Shown here piece after piece: positions 49,747 to 60,869 of a DNA stretch of 64,000 nucleotides (the first letter of the stretch is position 1; every line of letters begins with the position of its first letter). The DNA is taken from contig CAJNOI010000029.1 in assembly GCA_905250115.1 (NCBI GenBank), forward strand, positions 699,632 through 763,631. The letters are read 5' to 3'. The stretch comes from Adineta steineri (taxonomy: Eukaryota > Rotifera > Eurotatoria > Adinetida > Adinetidae). The notes under the pieces are model-generated. The model saw nothing but the letters and a program-made list of their open reading frames with translations, was not told the origin of the DNA and ran no database searches. Made by a program: the position numbers and the translations under genes.

Positions 49747-51426
49747 ATGGCATTAGAGTTATTACCTAATGAAATTTTACTAGAATGTTTTCAATATCTT
49801 AATACATTAGATATTTTTCATTCATTTGATGGACTTAATAATCGTTTTTATAAACTTATCCGTAATATTTCATTACAACTCGATCTTCAGTATATTTCCA
49901 ATACAAAATTTGTTCATTTTTGTACGAAAACATTATCAGATCCGAAAGTCAAACAACAAATTTATTCATTAAAACTATCGAATAAAATTGTACATAATCA
50001 AATTCAGTTATTTTTTTCATTACATTCATTAAACGAATTTTCTCAACTTCGATCACTAACCTTGATAAAACTCAAACAAAACGATGAAGAGAAATTGATA
50101 ACAATGTTACCATTTATATGTCAACTTCATTGTTTTCAAGTCATTGATTCCAATATCGAAACGAAACAGTTATTAACTGTATTACCAATGTCTAAATTGA
50201 AACGATTAGCAGCATCTAGTTTACCTTTTGATTTAATGCCTATATATGGATCAATTATAGATTTAAGACTTTCTCATACTTCTTGGAATGAAGTATATCA
50301 AATATTCAAATATCTTCGCTTGTTAAAATATTTACATATTGAAGAGTTTACTGATTCACAATCACTTTCATTAGATTCACCTATTGAAATTTATCCGGCC
50401 ATTCATTTAAAAAAATTGGTTATAACTAAATTTTATTATTCGTTTAATAAATTTCAAACATTTGTAAAATTTACACCTAATATAAAAACGTTAGATTTAA
50501 ATACATATGATAGAAATGATTTTTTTGATGCAGATCGATGGGTAAAATTAATTACAGCATCATTACCTGATTTAACTATTTTCAAATTTAAATTCTTCAG
50601 CTCGTACAGAATTGGAGAATATAATATACTCGATAGACTCAAACAATTTCGAACTGATTTTTGGTATAAACAACATCATTGGTATACTGAATATGTGGCT
50701 TATATGTCTTCGATACTTATTTATACAATACCATATACATCAGATACTTATATAGTAAAACCAAATATTGAAAGATATTATAATCATTTAAGAACGAATA
50801 CTAATGTATTTGATAATGTAATTAATTTAACATTGCATCAAAATAAGATTAACGATCGAAATTTAAATTACTTTTCGAATGTTGTATCATTGAAATTAGA
50901 ATATTTCTTTTTACAATTAAATAACATTGAACAATTAAAAATAGTTGTTAATTTATCTAATGTACAACATCTAACAATTTCAGATACATGTCAAATACAA
51001 GATACATATTCTTTCTTAAGGATATTACAAGAAATGCCACAATTATTATCATTAGCTATTCAAATAAATTATATACTTACATTTTTCAATGATGATATAT
51101 TATGTAACTATTTGAATAATAAGATTAAAAAATTGGATATAAATGGATATCCTTATTATACATTAAAAGATTCGACTGAACTAATACGATTTGGTGAAAT
51201 ATTTTCAAATGTTGAACAAATTACTTGTTATTATGAACAACTCACAGATATATCATGTATAATAAATTATTTATCAAAATTATCATGTATCAAAGTTATT
51301 ATACCCATTCATTTTAGTTTGACATTTGTTTCTGCTTTGTTAAAAGGTGGAACTGATAATATGAAAATAGCAGTTCATATTGAACATGACAATACATTTA
51401 ATACATTAATCTATTTAAATCGATAA
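49747..51426 (+). CDS. F-box protein with degenerate leucine-rich repeats, single exon
   Basis: A 559-residue intronless protein. Residues 3-45 (LELLPNEILLECFQYLNTLD...) are an F-box, the Skp1-binding module of SCF ubiquitin ligases. The remainder is a series of Leu/Ile-rich repeats of about 25-30 residues (QLRSLTLIKL, KLKRLAASSL, VSLKLEYFFL, NVQHLTISDT), consistent with a curved LRR substrate-recognition domain. Single-exon F-box/LRR proteins of this form are numerous in bdelloid genomes. Target unknown. The start is the first Met and fits the F-box boundary exactly. Confidence 0.85.
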   Translation: MALELLPNEILLECFQYLNTLDIFHSFDGLNNRFYKLIRNISLQLDLQYISNTKFVHFCTKTLSDPKVKQQIYSLKLSNKIVHNQIQLFFSLHSLNEFSQLRSLTLIKLKQNDEEKLITMLPFICQLHCFQVIDSNIETKQLLTVLPMSKLKRLAASSLPFDLMPIYGSIIDLRLSHTSWNEVYQIFKYLRLLKYLHIEEFTDSQSLSLDSPIEIYPAIHLKKLVITKFYYSFNKFQTFVKFTPNIKTLDLNTYDRNDFFDADRWVKLITASLPDLTIFKFKFFSSYRIGEYNILDRLKQFRTDFWYKQHHWYTEYVAYMSSILIYTIPYTSDTYIVKPNIERYYNHLRTNTNVFDNVINLTLHQNKINDRNLNYFSNVVSLKLEYFFLQLNNIEQLKIVVNLSNVQHLTISDTCQIQDTYSFLRILQEMPQLLSLAIQINYILTFFNDDILCNYLNNKIKKLDINGYPYYTLKDSTELIRFGEIFSNVEQITCYYEQLTDISCIINYLSKLSCIKVIIPIHFSLTFVSALLKGGTDNMKIAVHIEHDNTFNTLIYLNR

Positions 51427-52260
51427 ATGTACTTTTTCTTAAAACAATAAAAATAGTTATTTGACAAAATTCTTGAAATTAATTTCATCATTATGTGATG
51501 CGAGTGTGTATATTAGTAGTAGTCTGATACACATTCATACCACACCCTTTTGATATTACAAAGGACACCCTACACTATCTTCAACTCCAATCTAATGTTG
51601 TATCATATGAATCCTTTCCTACTCTTTGAGAGTAATACACAAATAAACCATATTGTTTACATATAGTTTGCTGACTATACGAACAAGATTGTAATTATTA
51701 TAGAGCATTACAAAATCAACATTACGATTTGTGAAACTAACTTTTTCTTTCCTATTGATTTACATTCATTTTATAACTATAACATATTACTCTTCACCTT
51801 GAACTTCAGTCGAAAAGTGCTTTACAGTTGTACATCATATAACATTGACTGAATTTAATTCGTAGAATAGAGATACGTATCGAACCTGAACTCAAAACTT
51901 CGAGTATGCCTGTCGAGGTCACATTTTTTTAGGCTTGGATCGAATCAAACCAAACCCAAAAATACTGATCTGATTTAGACTCCGAGATGTACTTTTCGTA
52001 GAGCATCGATATCTCGGTCGTTTCTCTGTGATTTATTGATGATCATTACGATATTGATTCGATTTCGAAGTGGCTACACGACAAATGTTAGAACACGAGT
52101 GAAGATTTATTCGTCTTTATTAGGGATATGTACTGTATGATTTTGAATATTATATTATTAATTCGAAAAACGTACACTTTTGTTCTTACTCAAAATTATT
52201 TCCTTTACAACCTTGACTGGTGGGCATTAAAAGTTGTGAAGTACAGGGTTGAACTTGCTT
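51427..52260. other. Spacer between convergent F-box and LRR genes
   Basis: AT-rich; contains the 3' ends of two convergent genes. No coding frame or repeat is seen. Confidence 0.5.
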
Positions 52261-53037
52261 TTATTGCGTGTTGATCCGTCTCTGTGTCTCATCATGCATA
52301 AGTCTTTCGGCACCTGCTTCTGATATGCTGCAGAGAGATACATCAAGCCATCTGAGTGATCTGTTCTTTCTAAGAATTTCATCCAAGGTACTTAGACTCG
52401 AGTCATTCACTAATTTATTTCCAGAGAGATCTAGAAGAGTGAGAGTTGTGTTATGATGAATTAATGCATCAGCCAACATCTGAATTCCTTCCGCACTTAT
52501 TTGGTTATCATATAACCACAATTGATCCAATGTTTGATTAGTTTTGAGCATTTCCGCAAGAAATTTTATCTGTTCATCTGTTATACCAAGCGAGTTCAGA
52601 GCAATCACCTTCAGTGCTGACTGGTTGATCGAAGATGCTAAGGCTTGAATACCATTAAGAGATGTGTGATTATTTGAAAGATTTAAGCAATGTAATGATG
52701 TATTGTTGCATAATTCTTTGGCTAGAATCAGGAAAGATTCCTCTCCCAACTCATTGTTGTCTAACCAGAGGTCTGAACATTTCTTTTTAGTGATAAATTC
52801 TGTAGCTATAAACTGCATGTCTTCGTCTCTCACTATTTGAAACTGAAGGTAAGCTGGAGAATTATCCTTAAAAGTATGAGCAAGCATTTCGTATTTAAGT
52901 CGAGTCCGACGTGACGCATCCTAGAAAGCAGCCTATAGTATAGAAAATATAGATGGTTGACTTACCAATATACAGATAAGACGATTAATTCCAGGATCAG
53001 GACTTGGTGACTGTGTTTCTTTTACTTCAATACTCAT
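52261..53037 (-). CDS. Ribonuclease-inhibitor-type leucine-rich repeat protein
   Basis: Two exons, 53037-52966 and 52920-52261, join in frame (TTG|GAT) to about 243 residues. Exon 1 encodes MSIEVKETQSPSPDPGINRL. The rest carries about five RNI-type repeats of about 28 residues (CSDLWLDNNELGEESFLILA, LHCLNLSNNHTSLNGIQALA, LDQLWLYDNQISAEGIQMLA, LTLLDLSGNKLVNDSSLSTL, LRWLDVSLCSISEAGAERLM). No NACHT, CARD or TPR domain is attached, so it is a free-standing LRR protein rather than an NLR. Codon use looks slightly less AT-rich than in neighbours. Function unknown, probably protein binding. Confidence 0.8.
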
Positions 53038-54736
53038 TGAAATTCCGTCTCACAATATTCGAATTCCACACGCTGTAACGAGAATAAATATAGAATTGCA
53101 AGAGAATGTATAATGTTGAATTAGTTTTTTTATTGCCTCAGAGTTCAACGTTTTTATGGAATTGAAGTCACTGCAAAAAAGTAAATAAATGATGAATGTG
53201 TTGAAAAATATTGTGTTGTGTTTTGCGCCGAATACGAATTGATAAAATCTTCCAAGAATTGGTAGCTTCTGATATATACGATAGAGCCCTTTTACTGAGT
53301 ATTTGTTGTTCTCTTTATTCGGCTGGCTTTTCTCCAAATATGAGAGTCAATACTTCGCCATTTCTCTTTTTTCTCTTTCTTCTCTTGATTTTTTTCTACC
53401 ACGAGTCATTCGATCATATTGCGTATTTTCGTTTTCTTTTGATCCTTCTTTAGTCTATAGATTTGTGTATGCATATTTGCAGGATTGTTGTTTTCTTCCA
53501 TTAAATATTTGATAGAACATTACAGAGTATGGGTATGGATGGGTATCAGACTACTGCTTATATACACACCCGCACCCATCTACAACCTTAATTTTCTCTT
53601 ATAGATCCTTTTAGCTAATTAAAATTGATTATGTACGTTATCTTACTCTTTCTCACTACATCGAGTATCATAGAAATATTAGAATTGCCTTTAATAATTG
53701 GTCATCTATTTCAAAACAAAGGCTCCTAACGAGATCAAAAAAAATGTCCGTCGACCATCAGCTGACCATAATGTTTTTCAACTGAATAAACTCTCCAAAG
53801 AAAGGTACTAATAGCTTTTCGTACATAAATCAAATCAAGTCTTCCGCAAGATTTCAGATTTTCTCAATGTAAACCATCTTTCATTTGAACTTATTGATAA
53901 TTAATATCTTTACCATATCGTTCCGAAGAGTTTCGAGGCCATCGGTCCCATGAAATGAACGACTTTAGATGTTTACTGCACCATTTTGTTATAAACATCA
54001 ACTTTGTAGGATGGCAATAATTTTGTACAATATATTTTACCATTTAAACGTTTACTACTTGCAAAAAAGTACGGAATCATCAGTTCATTCCATGTAACGC
54101 ATATTCTGATGATAACTGAAAGAGAATACTTTTCTTTTATATCAAGTCTACTGATCGCTCATACAACTTCATTTTTTCTTAAATTTAAATAGCCATTTCG
54201 TGTAATAATAAAAACTTAGATTCTACCTCTTTGAATTTTAATATTACGAGCTGTCTTCAGCAAGAGTGCACATCATATATAAACAAAATACTGCATAAGA
54301 TAAATATTTTCAAAATTATTTTCGAAATCATACAATTATCTATACAGTAGTATATCAAACGTTATTCATGACTTTTGTCTTTAAATTCTGACTGTTAATT
54401 AATCATCATTAGTCGTGACCCTATGACACCGCATAAACATTGATACAAAAAAATAAAAAAGATTATAATTTTTATCTAAATATACTATTCTTGTATGTTA
54501 ATATCAGTTTTAATATAATATAATAAAAAACATGATTTTCTTTAACAGAATTAACCGATACATTTTATATAATAGTACGCAACTATTGGACTTTGGAAGG
54601 AATATATATATATAACTTTCACAAGCATTACTTGTTTTTTTTCTATTCTTCTGTTTCTTTTTCTTTTTCTTTCACGTTTTCTTTTCATGTATATCATTTT
54701 TATTTCTTCACTCGTCGGTTAAATACATTTCGAATA
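53038..54736. other. Spacer between divergent LRR gene and EI24-like gene
   Basis: About 1.7 kb AT-rich, no supportable coding frame. A GGGT/ACCC-containing patch near 53528-53581 stands out in base composition. Holds both promoters. Confidence 0.5.
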
Positions 54737-55918
54737 ATGACGTCATCTGACACATTATCACCAAGCAAATTTACTAAACATATTCTCTATCAAACATGTC
54801 TTGGTTTTTCATGTGCTATACGTGGTTTTATTCTTTCATGGAATAATACTTGTAAGACATGAAATTTCTTCTTAATGTTTAAATTAAAAAAAAACTTATT
54901 TAAGATGTATGGAAAACACAACGCCGTTCATTTGTATCTCTTCTGGCATGCACACTTTCCATTTATGTTATACTTTTTATTATTTTTCTACCATTTCGTT
55001 TTATTGTATGGTTAATTTCATTTGCGTATACATTTGCACCATCAATTATTGATTGGTTTGAACATGTTTCATCAGCACGAACACTTCTTTACAAACTTAT
55101 CACATTTATACCATTACTTGCTGTATTTGTAATGAATAATTTATTAGGTACATCAGTATTTAACAAAATATTTTGAACAACAAAAAAATATAATTTTTTC
55201 TCTAGGATATGATAAACTATTCTTTTCTGTACTTGCTTCCGTTAATCCATCATTAGCTGAACGTCTTAATTCTCGTGCTCGACAACCATTTCTAAGTTCA
55301 TTATATTTTTTTCTTCGTCGTACACTTCAAATCTTTATCATTGTAACATGTATACATTTTTTTCGTTCCATACCATATATTGGCCACCTTGTACCAGCTC
55401 TTTGGGTACTTAAATACGCACGTTATACAATAACAAATACAAAACATGTTTATTTACGTGCAACATTTTTAATTCTACTTTTTCTATTAATTATTTTTAA
55501 ATCATTACATCCATATACATTATCATTCTTACATTTACAAATGGCAAGTACAGCATTAGCGCGTGAATTATTTGATACATATTTATCACGTATACATACA
55601 CAAACAGTAGCGAATCATCGCCCAATCAATATCAAAACACAAGCACCACCGTCACGTTATCAATTTTTAGGTTTTCTTGTTCCGGCATTATTTCATCCAT
55701 TATTTAATTGGCAAGTCACATCTGATATTGATAAACCACCAAATCAATTAACTTTACCACATAGAAAAATTACACATTTTTTACGTGAAAATTATTTTAT
55801 TTTACTTGCATTTGCATTTCCTTATGTATTTGTTTTTTCAATTCCATTATTAGGTTTTTTTTGTGTAGGTTTTGCACATGGTGCTGCTGCCTATACATTA
55901 GCTGTCGTTACAAAATAA
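54737..55918 (+). CDS. Multi-pass membrane protein, EI24/outer-spore-wall-like (tentative)
   Basis: Exons 54737-54851, 54905-55147 and 55206-55918 join in frame to 356 residues. About six hydrophobic segments are visible (LACTLSIYVILFIIFLPFRF, LITFIPLLAVFVMNNLL, FLRRTLQIFIIVTCIHFFRS, FLILLFLLIIFKSL, NYFILLAFAFPYVFVFSIPL, GFFCVGFAHGAAAYTLAVV). The motif RSIPYIGHLVPALWVLKYAR and the last helix pair resemble the EI24 / yeast RRT8-LDS group of lipid-droplet and ER proteins. That match is by pattern only. A CRE-like TGACGTCA overlaps the start codon. Its stop lies 35 bp before the next gene's ATG, suggesting a shared transcript. Confidence 0.75.
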
Positions 55919-55924
55919 CTATAT

Positions 55925-55943
55925 TTGTATTTATTTTTTTCAG
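55925..55943 (+). promoter_or_regulatory. Candidate trans-splice acceptor between EI24-like and MYCBP-like genes
   Basis: The 35-bp interval contains TTGTATTTATTTTTTTCAG, with AG at 55942-55943, followed 10 bp later by the ATG of the next gene. The context after AG (ATATAATAAAATG) resembles the TAF13-DNAJC25 interval (ATAAAATATG). Supports an operon processed by spliced-leader trans-splicing. Confidence 0.5.
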
Positions 55944-55953
55944 ATATAATAAA

Positions 55954-56193
55954 ATGGATAGACAAGAATTTTTTCAATCATATATGGATCATTGGGGCAT
56001 AACTGATGTATTATTAGATTGTTATGTTGATTTATTAACAACGGAAATGATGAATGAAAATACGGATAAAATCAAACGAATGAATTTATTTAAACAATTA
56101 CTTTCCGAACATCATATTAAATGTAAAGAACAACAAATATTTGAAGATGAAATTCAACAATTAAAACAAGAACTTGATCGTATAACAAAATAA
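55954..56193 (+). CDS. Small MYCBP-like protein
   Basis: A single-exon 79-residue protein. An N-terminal helical region (RQEFFQSYMDHWGITDVLLD) and a C-terminal coiled coil (QIFEDEIQQLKQELDRITK) follow the layout of c-Myc-binding protein (AMY-1), an adaptor linked to AKAPs and ciliary/flagellar complexes. Length is slightly below the family's usual about 100. Similarity is by pattern, so the assignment is tentative. Probable second cistron after the EI24-like gene. Confidence 0.6.
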   Translation: MDRQEFFQSYMDHWGITDVLLDCYVDLLTTEMMNENTDKIKRMNLFKQLLSEHHIKCKEQQIFEDEIQQLKQELDRITK

Positions 56194-56490
56194 TTTATTC
56201 ATTTTTTTTTTGTTTTTGTATATTATTTGTTTATATGTATGTGATATGTAGAAAAATAAAGAGATATTTGAAATAATAGTAAAGGAAAAATAGAATTTTG
56301 ATGAATCACTAATAAAATTTACTGACTGACTGACTAAAGTATATACTATATATATGTAATAGACAAAGAGATAAATGAATAAATCGAACGAATCAGAGAA
56401 TATATATTGTCCATTCATACAATTCAATTGAGGTTAGCCAGAACACGTTAAGGACAATCATCGAAAAGTAATATACATATACACACAATA

Positions 56491-57599
56491 ATGTATGGAC
56501 GAAAACGAAATAGTGAGTTTTTAATTGAAAGTATTTTTACATATAGAATTTATTGGTTTGTTTTTGTATAGGTATTACATCCTATTCACAATATAGTGAA
56601 GATGAATATGACGAGTAAATCTATATATATATATTTTTTTTTGTACTGAAATTATTTTCTTTGTCATAGACTTTCAAGTACAAATTTCACATTAGCTATG
56701 TTAGTTATACATAATCTTGATCATATGATGCAACCACATGAATGGGAAACATTATTAACACGTGAAATTCATGGTGCTCGTGTAAGTTATTATTTAAATT
56801 CTATTAAAAATAAAAATATATTTTATTAATTGTAGACTTTAGGTGTAATTGTTGTTCGTGAACAATCATTATCACGTCCATGGGGTGAAGGCGAATTAAC
56901 AGCATATATATTTACTCGAAACGATGCTTCACTTATTCGACAATATTTACATAATCGTCGTCTTGGTTTTCGACGTTTACATGTTGATGCCATAGCAAGT
57001 GAAGGTGGCATTGAAGTTTTTCTTGTGTAACTACATATATATAGATAAAGACCAAGATATTAATATTTATTTTTAGTCATAAAATTCTTCAATTACTTAA
57101 ACTTAATCCGCAAATGTCTGAAGTTGTTATTGAACAACGTATTAGTAGTTTTTTTCGACGGTTTGATTTTATTGTATTTATTTTAAAAAGAAAAATTCAA
57201 TTATGATTATTTTCTAGTATTCCACCAGCAGTTCGTCCACGTGATTATGATCGTACAGCTGTTATGCGATTAATTCATGAATGTATGGGTTTACCAGCAT
57301 CACCACCAGCAACTAGTGAAGATAGTGAAATTGATAGTGATTCTCCACCCTTACGTCCAGCAGCAATTGTTCAATCATTACCACAACCAGATCCACCTAT
57401 TTTTAATCCGCAATTAATTCGAATTGATGAACGTACAATGCAACTTCATTTTACTCCACTTTATTTTGGTAAAGAAAAACATGTTTTTTGTTTGTTTTAA
57501 TTTTAATTTATTTTGTTTTTTATAGAACTTTTAGATACAATGTCGAATGTTAAAACTAATAATGAATATGATCAATTAATAGATGCTGGACTTTTCTAA
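56491..57599 (+). CDS. Unrecognised protein, seven exons
   Basis: Seven short exons with consistent GT-AG joins in frame give about 258 residues: MYGRKRNS / ITSYSQYSEDEYDE / LSSTNFTLAMLVIHNL... / TLGVIVVREQSLSRPWGEGE... / HKILQLLKLNPQMSEVV... / IPPAVRPRDYDRTAVMRLIH... / ELLDTMSNV...DAGLF. A central alpha/beta-looking block (residues about 28-150) is followed by an acidic, Pro-rich linker (SEDSEIDSDSPPLRP) and a conserved-looking C-terminal strand region. No membrane segment or zinc motif. I do not recognise it. The regular exon structure and stop at 57597-57599 argue that it is a real gene. Confidence 0.7.
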
Positions 57600-59238
57600 T
57601 GAAAATCTTATTTTTTTTGTTGTTGTTGTTCTCGTGCATTTTTTATGATGAAAATTTAGTCGTTGTTATAATGTCATGTCTTTTATTATTCTTAATTTCT
57701 TTTTATTTTTACCTTGTGAACATCACTTTATTCTTTGAATTAAATAATTATTATTAACTATTAGCTTATTAATTACGCTGCTAGAAATGTAGGTAACTGT
57801 GGTATAGAAAAGCATTTTTACATGCATATCTGCTATGAGATAAAACTATATAAACACGTCTTCATAAACTAGATGCCTTTTAGGATGGTTTTTGCGAGAG
57901 AAATACAGATCTAGTTGATCGATTTAATGAAGTAATTGATATAGTCGTAGTAGTGCTGTATTGTTTGTGGTTAGAGACATGTGATGAGGCTATATGGGTA
58001 GATATAGCTTGAAATTTGAATACAAGTGTGTGGAACGAAACAAAAAGACATAATATTTATATTGATTTCTTTCTAATAATAATAACTTATGAATAAATTC
58101 TTATATTTCTGTAGATTATCTTCATAGAATGGATATTCTTCCATCTCGTAATCGCCTTATCTAGTTTATTTTTCTGATACTCCGTTTTTTTCTATGGTTT
58201 GTATCTAAAACAATTAATAATTCTTCCAAAATTGTCGAAAATCACTTTAATAGCACAAAATCTCCATTTTCATCTGTTTCTCCTCGTCGTTATACAGCTC
58301 ATCTTTCTTCTCTGTGGACAAAAGTGGATTATTAGCTTTGGAAACAGGAGAAATATTTCCCTCATAATAATCCAAGAGACAGCATTATTTACATGATAAT
58401 GACAGGTAATTCATTCTTATTTTCCCATTGTGATATAATGATTTGTACTATTGAAATTATCAACGGAGTATGAGATATGAAAAAATTTATTTACATCAAT
58501 AATAGAAATCATTATTAAATTACTAGGAAGAATTAGTATTTATTTTTTGATTTTTAAAGTATTAATTGAGATGTTAGCCTCGATAATTTATTATTTATAG
58601 TACGGAAATGTTGGAACAGTAGCATAACATCAACATTCAGTTACTATCAATATATGTATAAACTTTGAAGAGAAAACTACAATTCTCAACTAAGAATCTA
58701 TTATGCTAAATCATTCATAAAAGTGTATATAGATCTTATAACGTGATTAGTTTTTATTTGAAAAAACGTTGGTATGTATTCCTGAGAGTTATATATAAGA
58801 AGAAAAGAAATTATTTCGTGTATTTAAAAGAGATATGATGCAACATCTTCTTCGTTTGTACATTTACACAGTTCAAGAAATTATTTCAGCAGAAAACTAT
58901 TAAGAGTTTTTCGATATTTTTCTATTAAAATCATCAGTAATGAATTCAAGACGCTAGAAATGATTTTATAAGTATCTGAAAATCTTGGTTTTTATTACTT
59001 AGACCTATCGATTTAGTTTATTGCTTTTAAATAGAAATTTTTATTTTATATGCTTTAGTTCGTCGTAAAATAACATATTCTTAATCAGCGTATATACTAT
59101 ATTTATTATTCACTCAATAACATAAATTCGTTTACTGTCAAAAATCTTAATTCTTCTTTTGCTTGTTTAATATAATAAATTTAGAAAAAAAATTATATTA
59201 AGAAATTAGTCAGTTTTTTATTTTCGGTGATTTCTTTG
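57600..59238. other. AT-rich spacer, no gene seen
   Basis: About 1.6 kb downstream of the seven-exon gene. Only short low-complexity frames. Convergent 3' ends of the flanking genes are expected here. Confidence 0.5.
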
Positions 59239-59569
59239 TTATGGTTGAAAATAGTATTGTACTGATTGAATTGTAGAAGGATTAGAAGAAATAACAGATG
59301 TTGAAGTATTGATGTTCAAATAGTTGGATGAAGAAGTGTTACTACTGTTGCCTGTGGATGAAATAATGTGCCAAAGTGAGTAATTACTGTTGTCGGTTCA
59401 CATTTTTACTTTCTTTTTTTTCTTCTTTACTACCAAACCGTCGACGTCGTAATGATAGTAGAAGAAATAAAATAATAAATAAAGTAAATGTAATTAAAAG
59501 AAAAATACAAAATGCAGCTACAATTCTATTTGTTAACATAAGACTTTTAAATATGTGTTTATTAATCAT
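59239..59569 (-). CDS. Small single-pass membrane protein, two exons (predicted)
   Basis: Exon 59569-59388 encodes MINKHIFKSLMLTNRIVAAF and a strong hydrophobic helix (FCIFLLITFTLFIILFLLLS), followed by RRRRFGSKEEKKE as a stop-transfer. A 43-bp GT-AG intron (59387-59345) leads in frame to exon 59344-59239, a Ser/Asn/Thr-rich tail ending QSVQYYFQP. Total 95 residues. The acceptor six bases upstream would create an immediate stop, so the downstream AG is preferred. The positive-inside rule puts the C-terminus in the cytosol. No family recognised. Confidence 0.4.
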
Positions 59570-59781
59570 ATTAAAATAGATTAAAAGATAAAATTATAAT
59601 AACTATATACATATATATATTCCCTTTTTTGAAAGAAAGGGTTATATCACGTTTAAATTATGGGCCTAAAATTGCTTAAAGTTTGCTGTCATTCTGTCTG
59701 TCTGTCCAAACCAATCAGATCGCGGCAAAGTTTTTAAGCCACACTTTTGTTTGGTTTTAAGTCCAAATAACCTCATCCCAG

Positions 59782-60006
59782 GTTTTTTAGGTCGACGAAT
59801 CAGAATCCGAGGTTAGATTTTTAAGAATTTTTTTATCCTTCAATTTTTTACAGAAAGGACCACTTTTTACGAAAAAAATTGTTTTTAGCAAAGTTTGATC
59901 AAACATAACTGGGATTGGAGAATCCGAATCCGAGGTCAGATTTTTGAATTTTTTTGTCCCTCATTTTTTTACACAAAGAATAGGTTTTTTAGGAAATTTT
60001 TTTGTT
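59782..60006. repeat. Tandem direct repeat, two units of about 123 bp
   Basis: Unit cores CAGAATCCGAGGTTAGATTT (from 59801) and CCGAATCCGAGGTCAGATTT (from 59924) are about 123 bp apart and followed by matching ATTTTTTTAT/GTCCTTCA-like and TTTTTTACA(G/C)A(A)AG tracts. A weaker third block (CGGCAAAGTTTTTAAGCC near 59723 against AGCAAAGTTTGATCAAAC near 59887) suggests the array extends upstream. No ORF. Confidence 0.7.
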
Positions 60007-60474
60007 GGACCCGGTAGGTGTGGTTATTCACTTGTTAAACATGTGTTTAAAAACTATTTCTAAGCAGATTCATAAAAATCGGGTTCAAACGAGACCAGGA
60101 CGGGTACCACTTTTAATACGCGACAACGAAATCGAGATAAAGAAACCATATCCCGTCAGACCCTAGTTGATAACTATAATCGAATTTTCGGTAAAATTTA
60201 AATAAATAGTTAAAAAGAGGGAACAGTTGTTGAAAATTCTGCTGTTAGGTCGGCGTAGATACCAACTGTAGAATAACATTCAAAACAAAAGAAGATCTTT
60301 TCTATAGCATAATGTAATGTAATGTAGTCTATTCGTAACAGCTTACAACATAGTTCTCCTTTGCTTAGTTGCATCTTGAGAATCATAGTATCAAATACCC
60401 AGTATTTTTCTAAGAGAAATTCACACAAAATGCACTTCTTCACTTCAAAGCTGAACTAATAGTGGAAGAAACGA

Positions 60475-60533
60475 CTAGCCGTGAGTGGCCAACCGGAGGG
60501 AGGCCGACGAACAACTGGACGTTAATTTAGAGG
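60475..60533 (+). repeat. GC-rich dispersed repeat, copy 1
   Basis: A stretch of about 59 bp beginning CTAGCCGTGAGTGGCC. The block GAGGGAGGCCGACGAAC is GC-rich against an AT-rich background. About 80% identical to copy 2 at 60811-60869. GGCC...GGCC can pair as a stem. Confidence 0.7.
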
Positions 60534-60810
60534 ACTGTATTAAAGCAGTTTTGAAATGAGTCTCAGTTGGTTTAAATGATTTCTTGAAAGCACTTAAGGA
60601 ATGCTGATTGGAGAACGAATGTAGTAGTATATCGTTGTGTCAAAATAAAAATGAAATTGAAGACTATGATGAACAGTATGCAATGTTATGTAAAAGTTGG
60701 AAGTTTTTGATTGCGAATCGATATTTTATGAGTGAAACAGTTTTTGGTGCACGTGAAAGATCCTAATGTAACAGATGATAGATAGAAAAATATACCATAT
60801 ATGGTAACAG

Positions 60811-60869
60811 CTAGCCATGAGTGGCTGACCGAAGGGAGGCCGACGAACGACTAGATGTTGATTTGAAAG
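60811..60869 (+). repeat. GC-rich dispersed repeat, copy 2
   Basis: Begins CTAGCCATGAGTGGCT and keeps the block GAAGGGAGGCCGACGAAC. Lies 336 bp after copy 1 in the same orientation. The change GGCC to GGCT in the first stem arm keeps pairing through a U-G wobble. Sequences on either side are unrelated between the copies. Confidence 0.7.

Noticed and set aside
52261-53037. NLR immune receptor
   Set aside because: Only RNI-type LRRs are present; no NACHT or effector domain upstream in frame.
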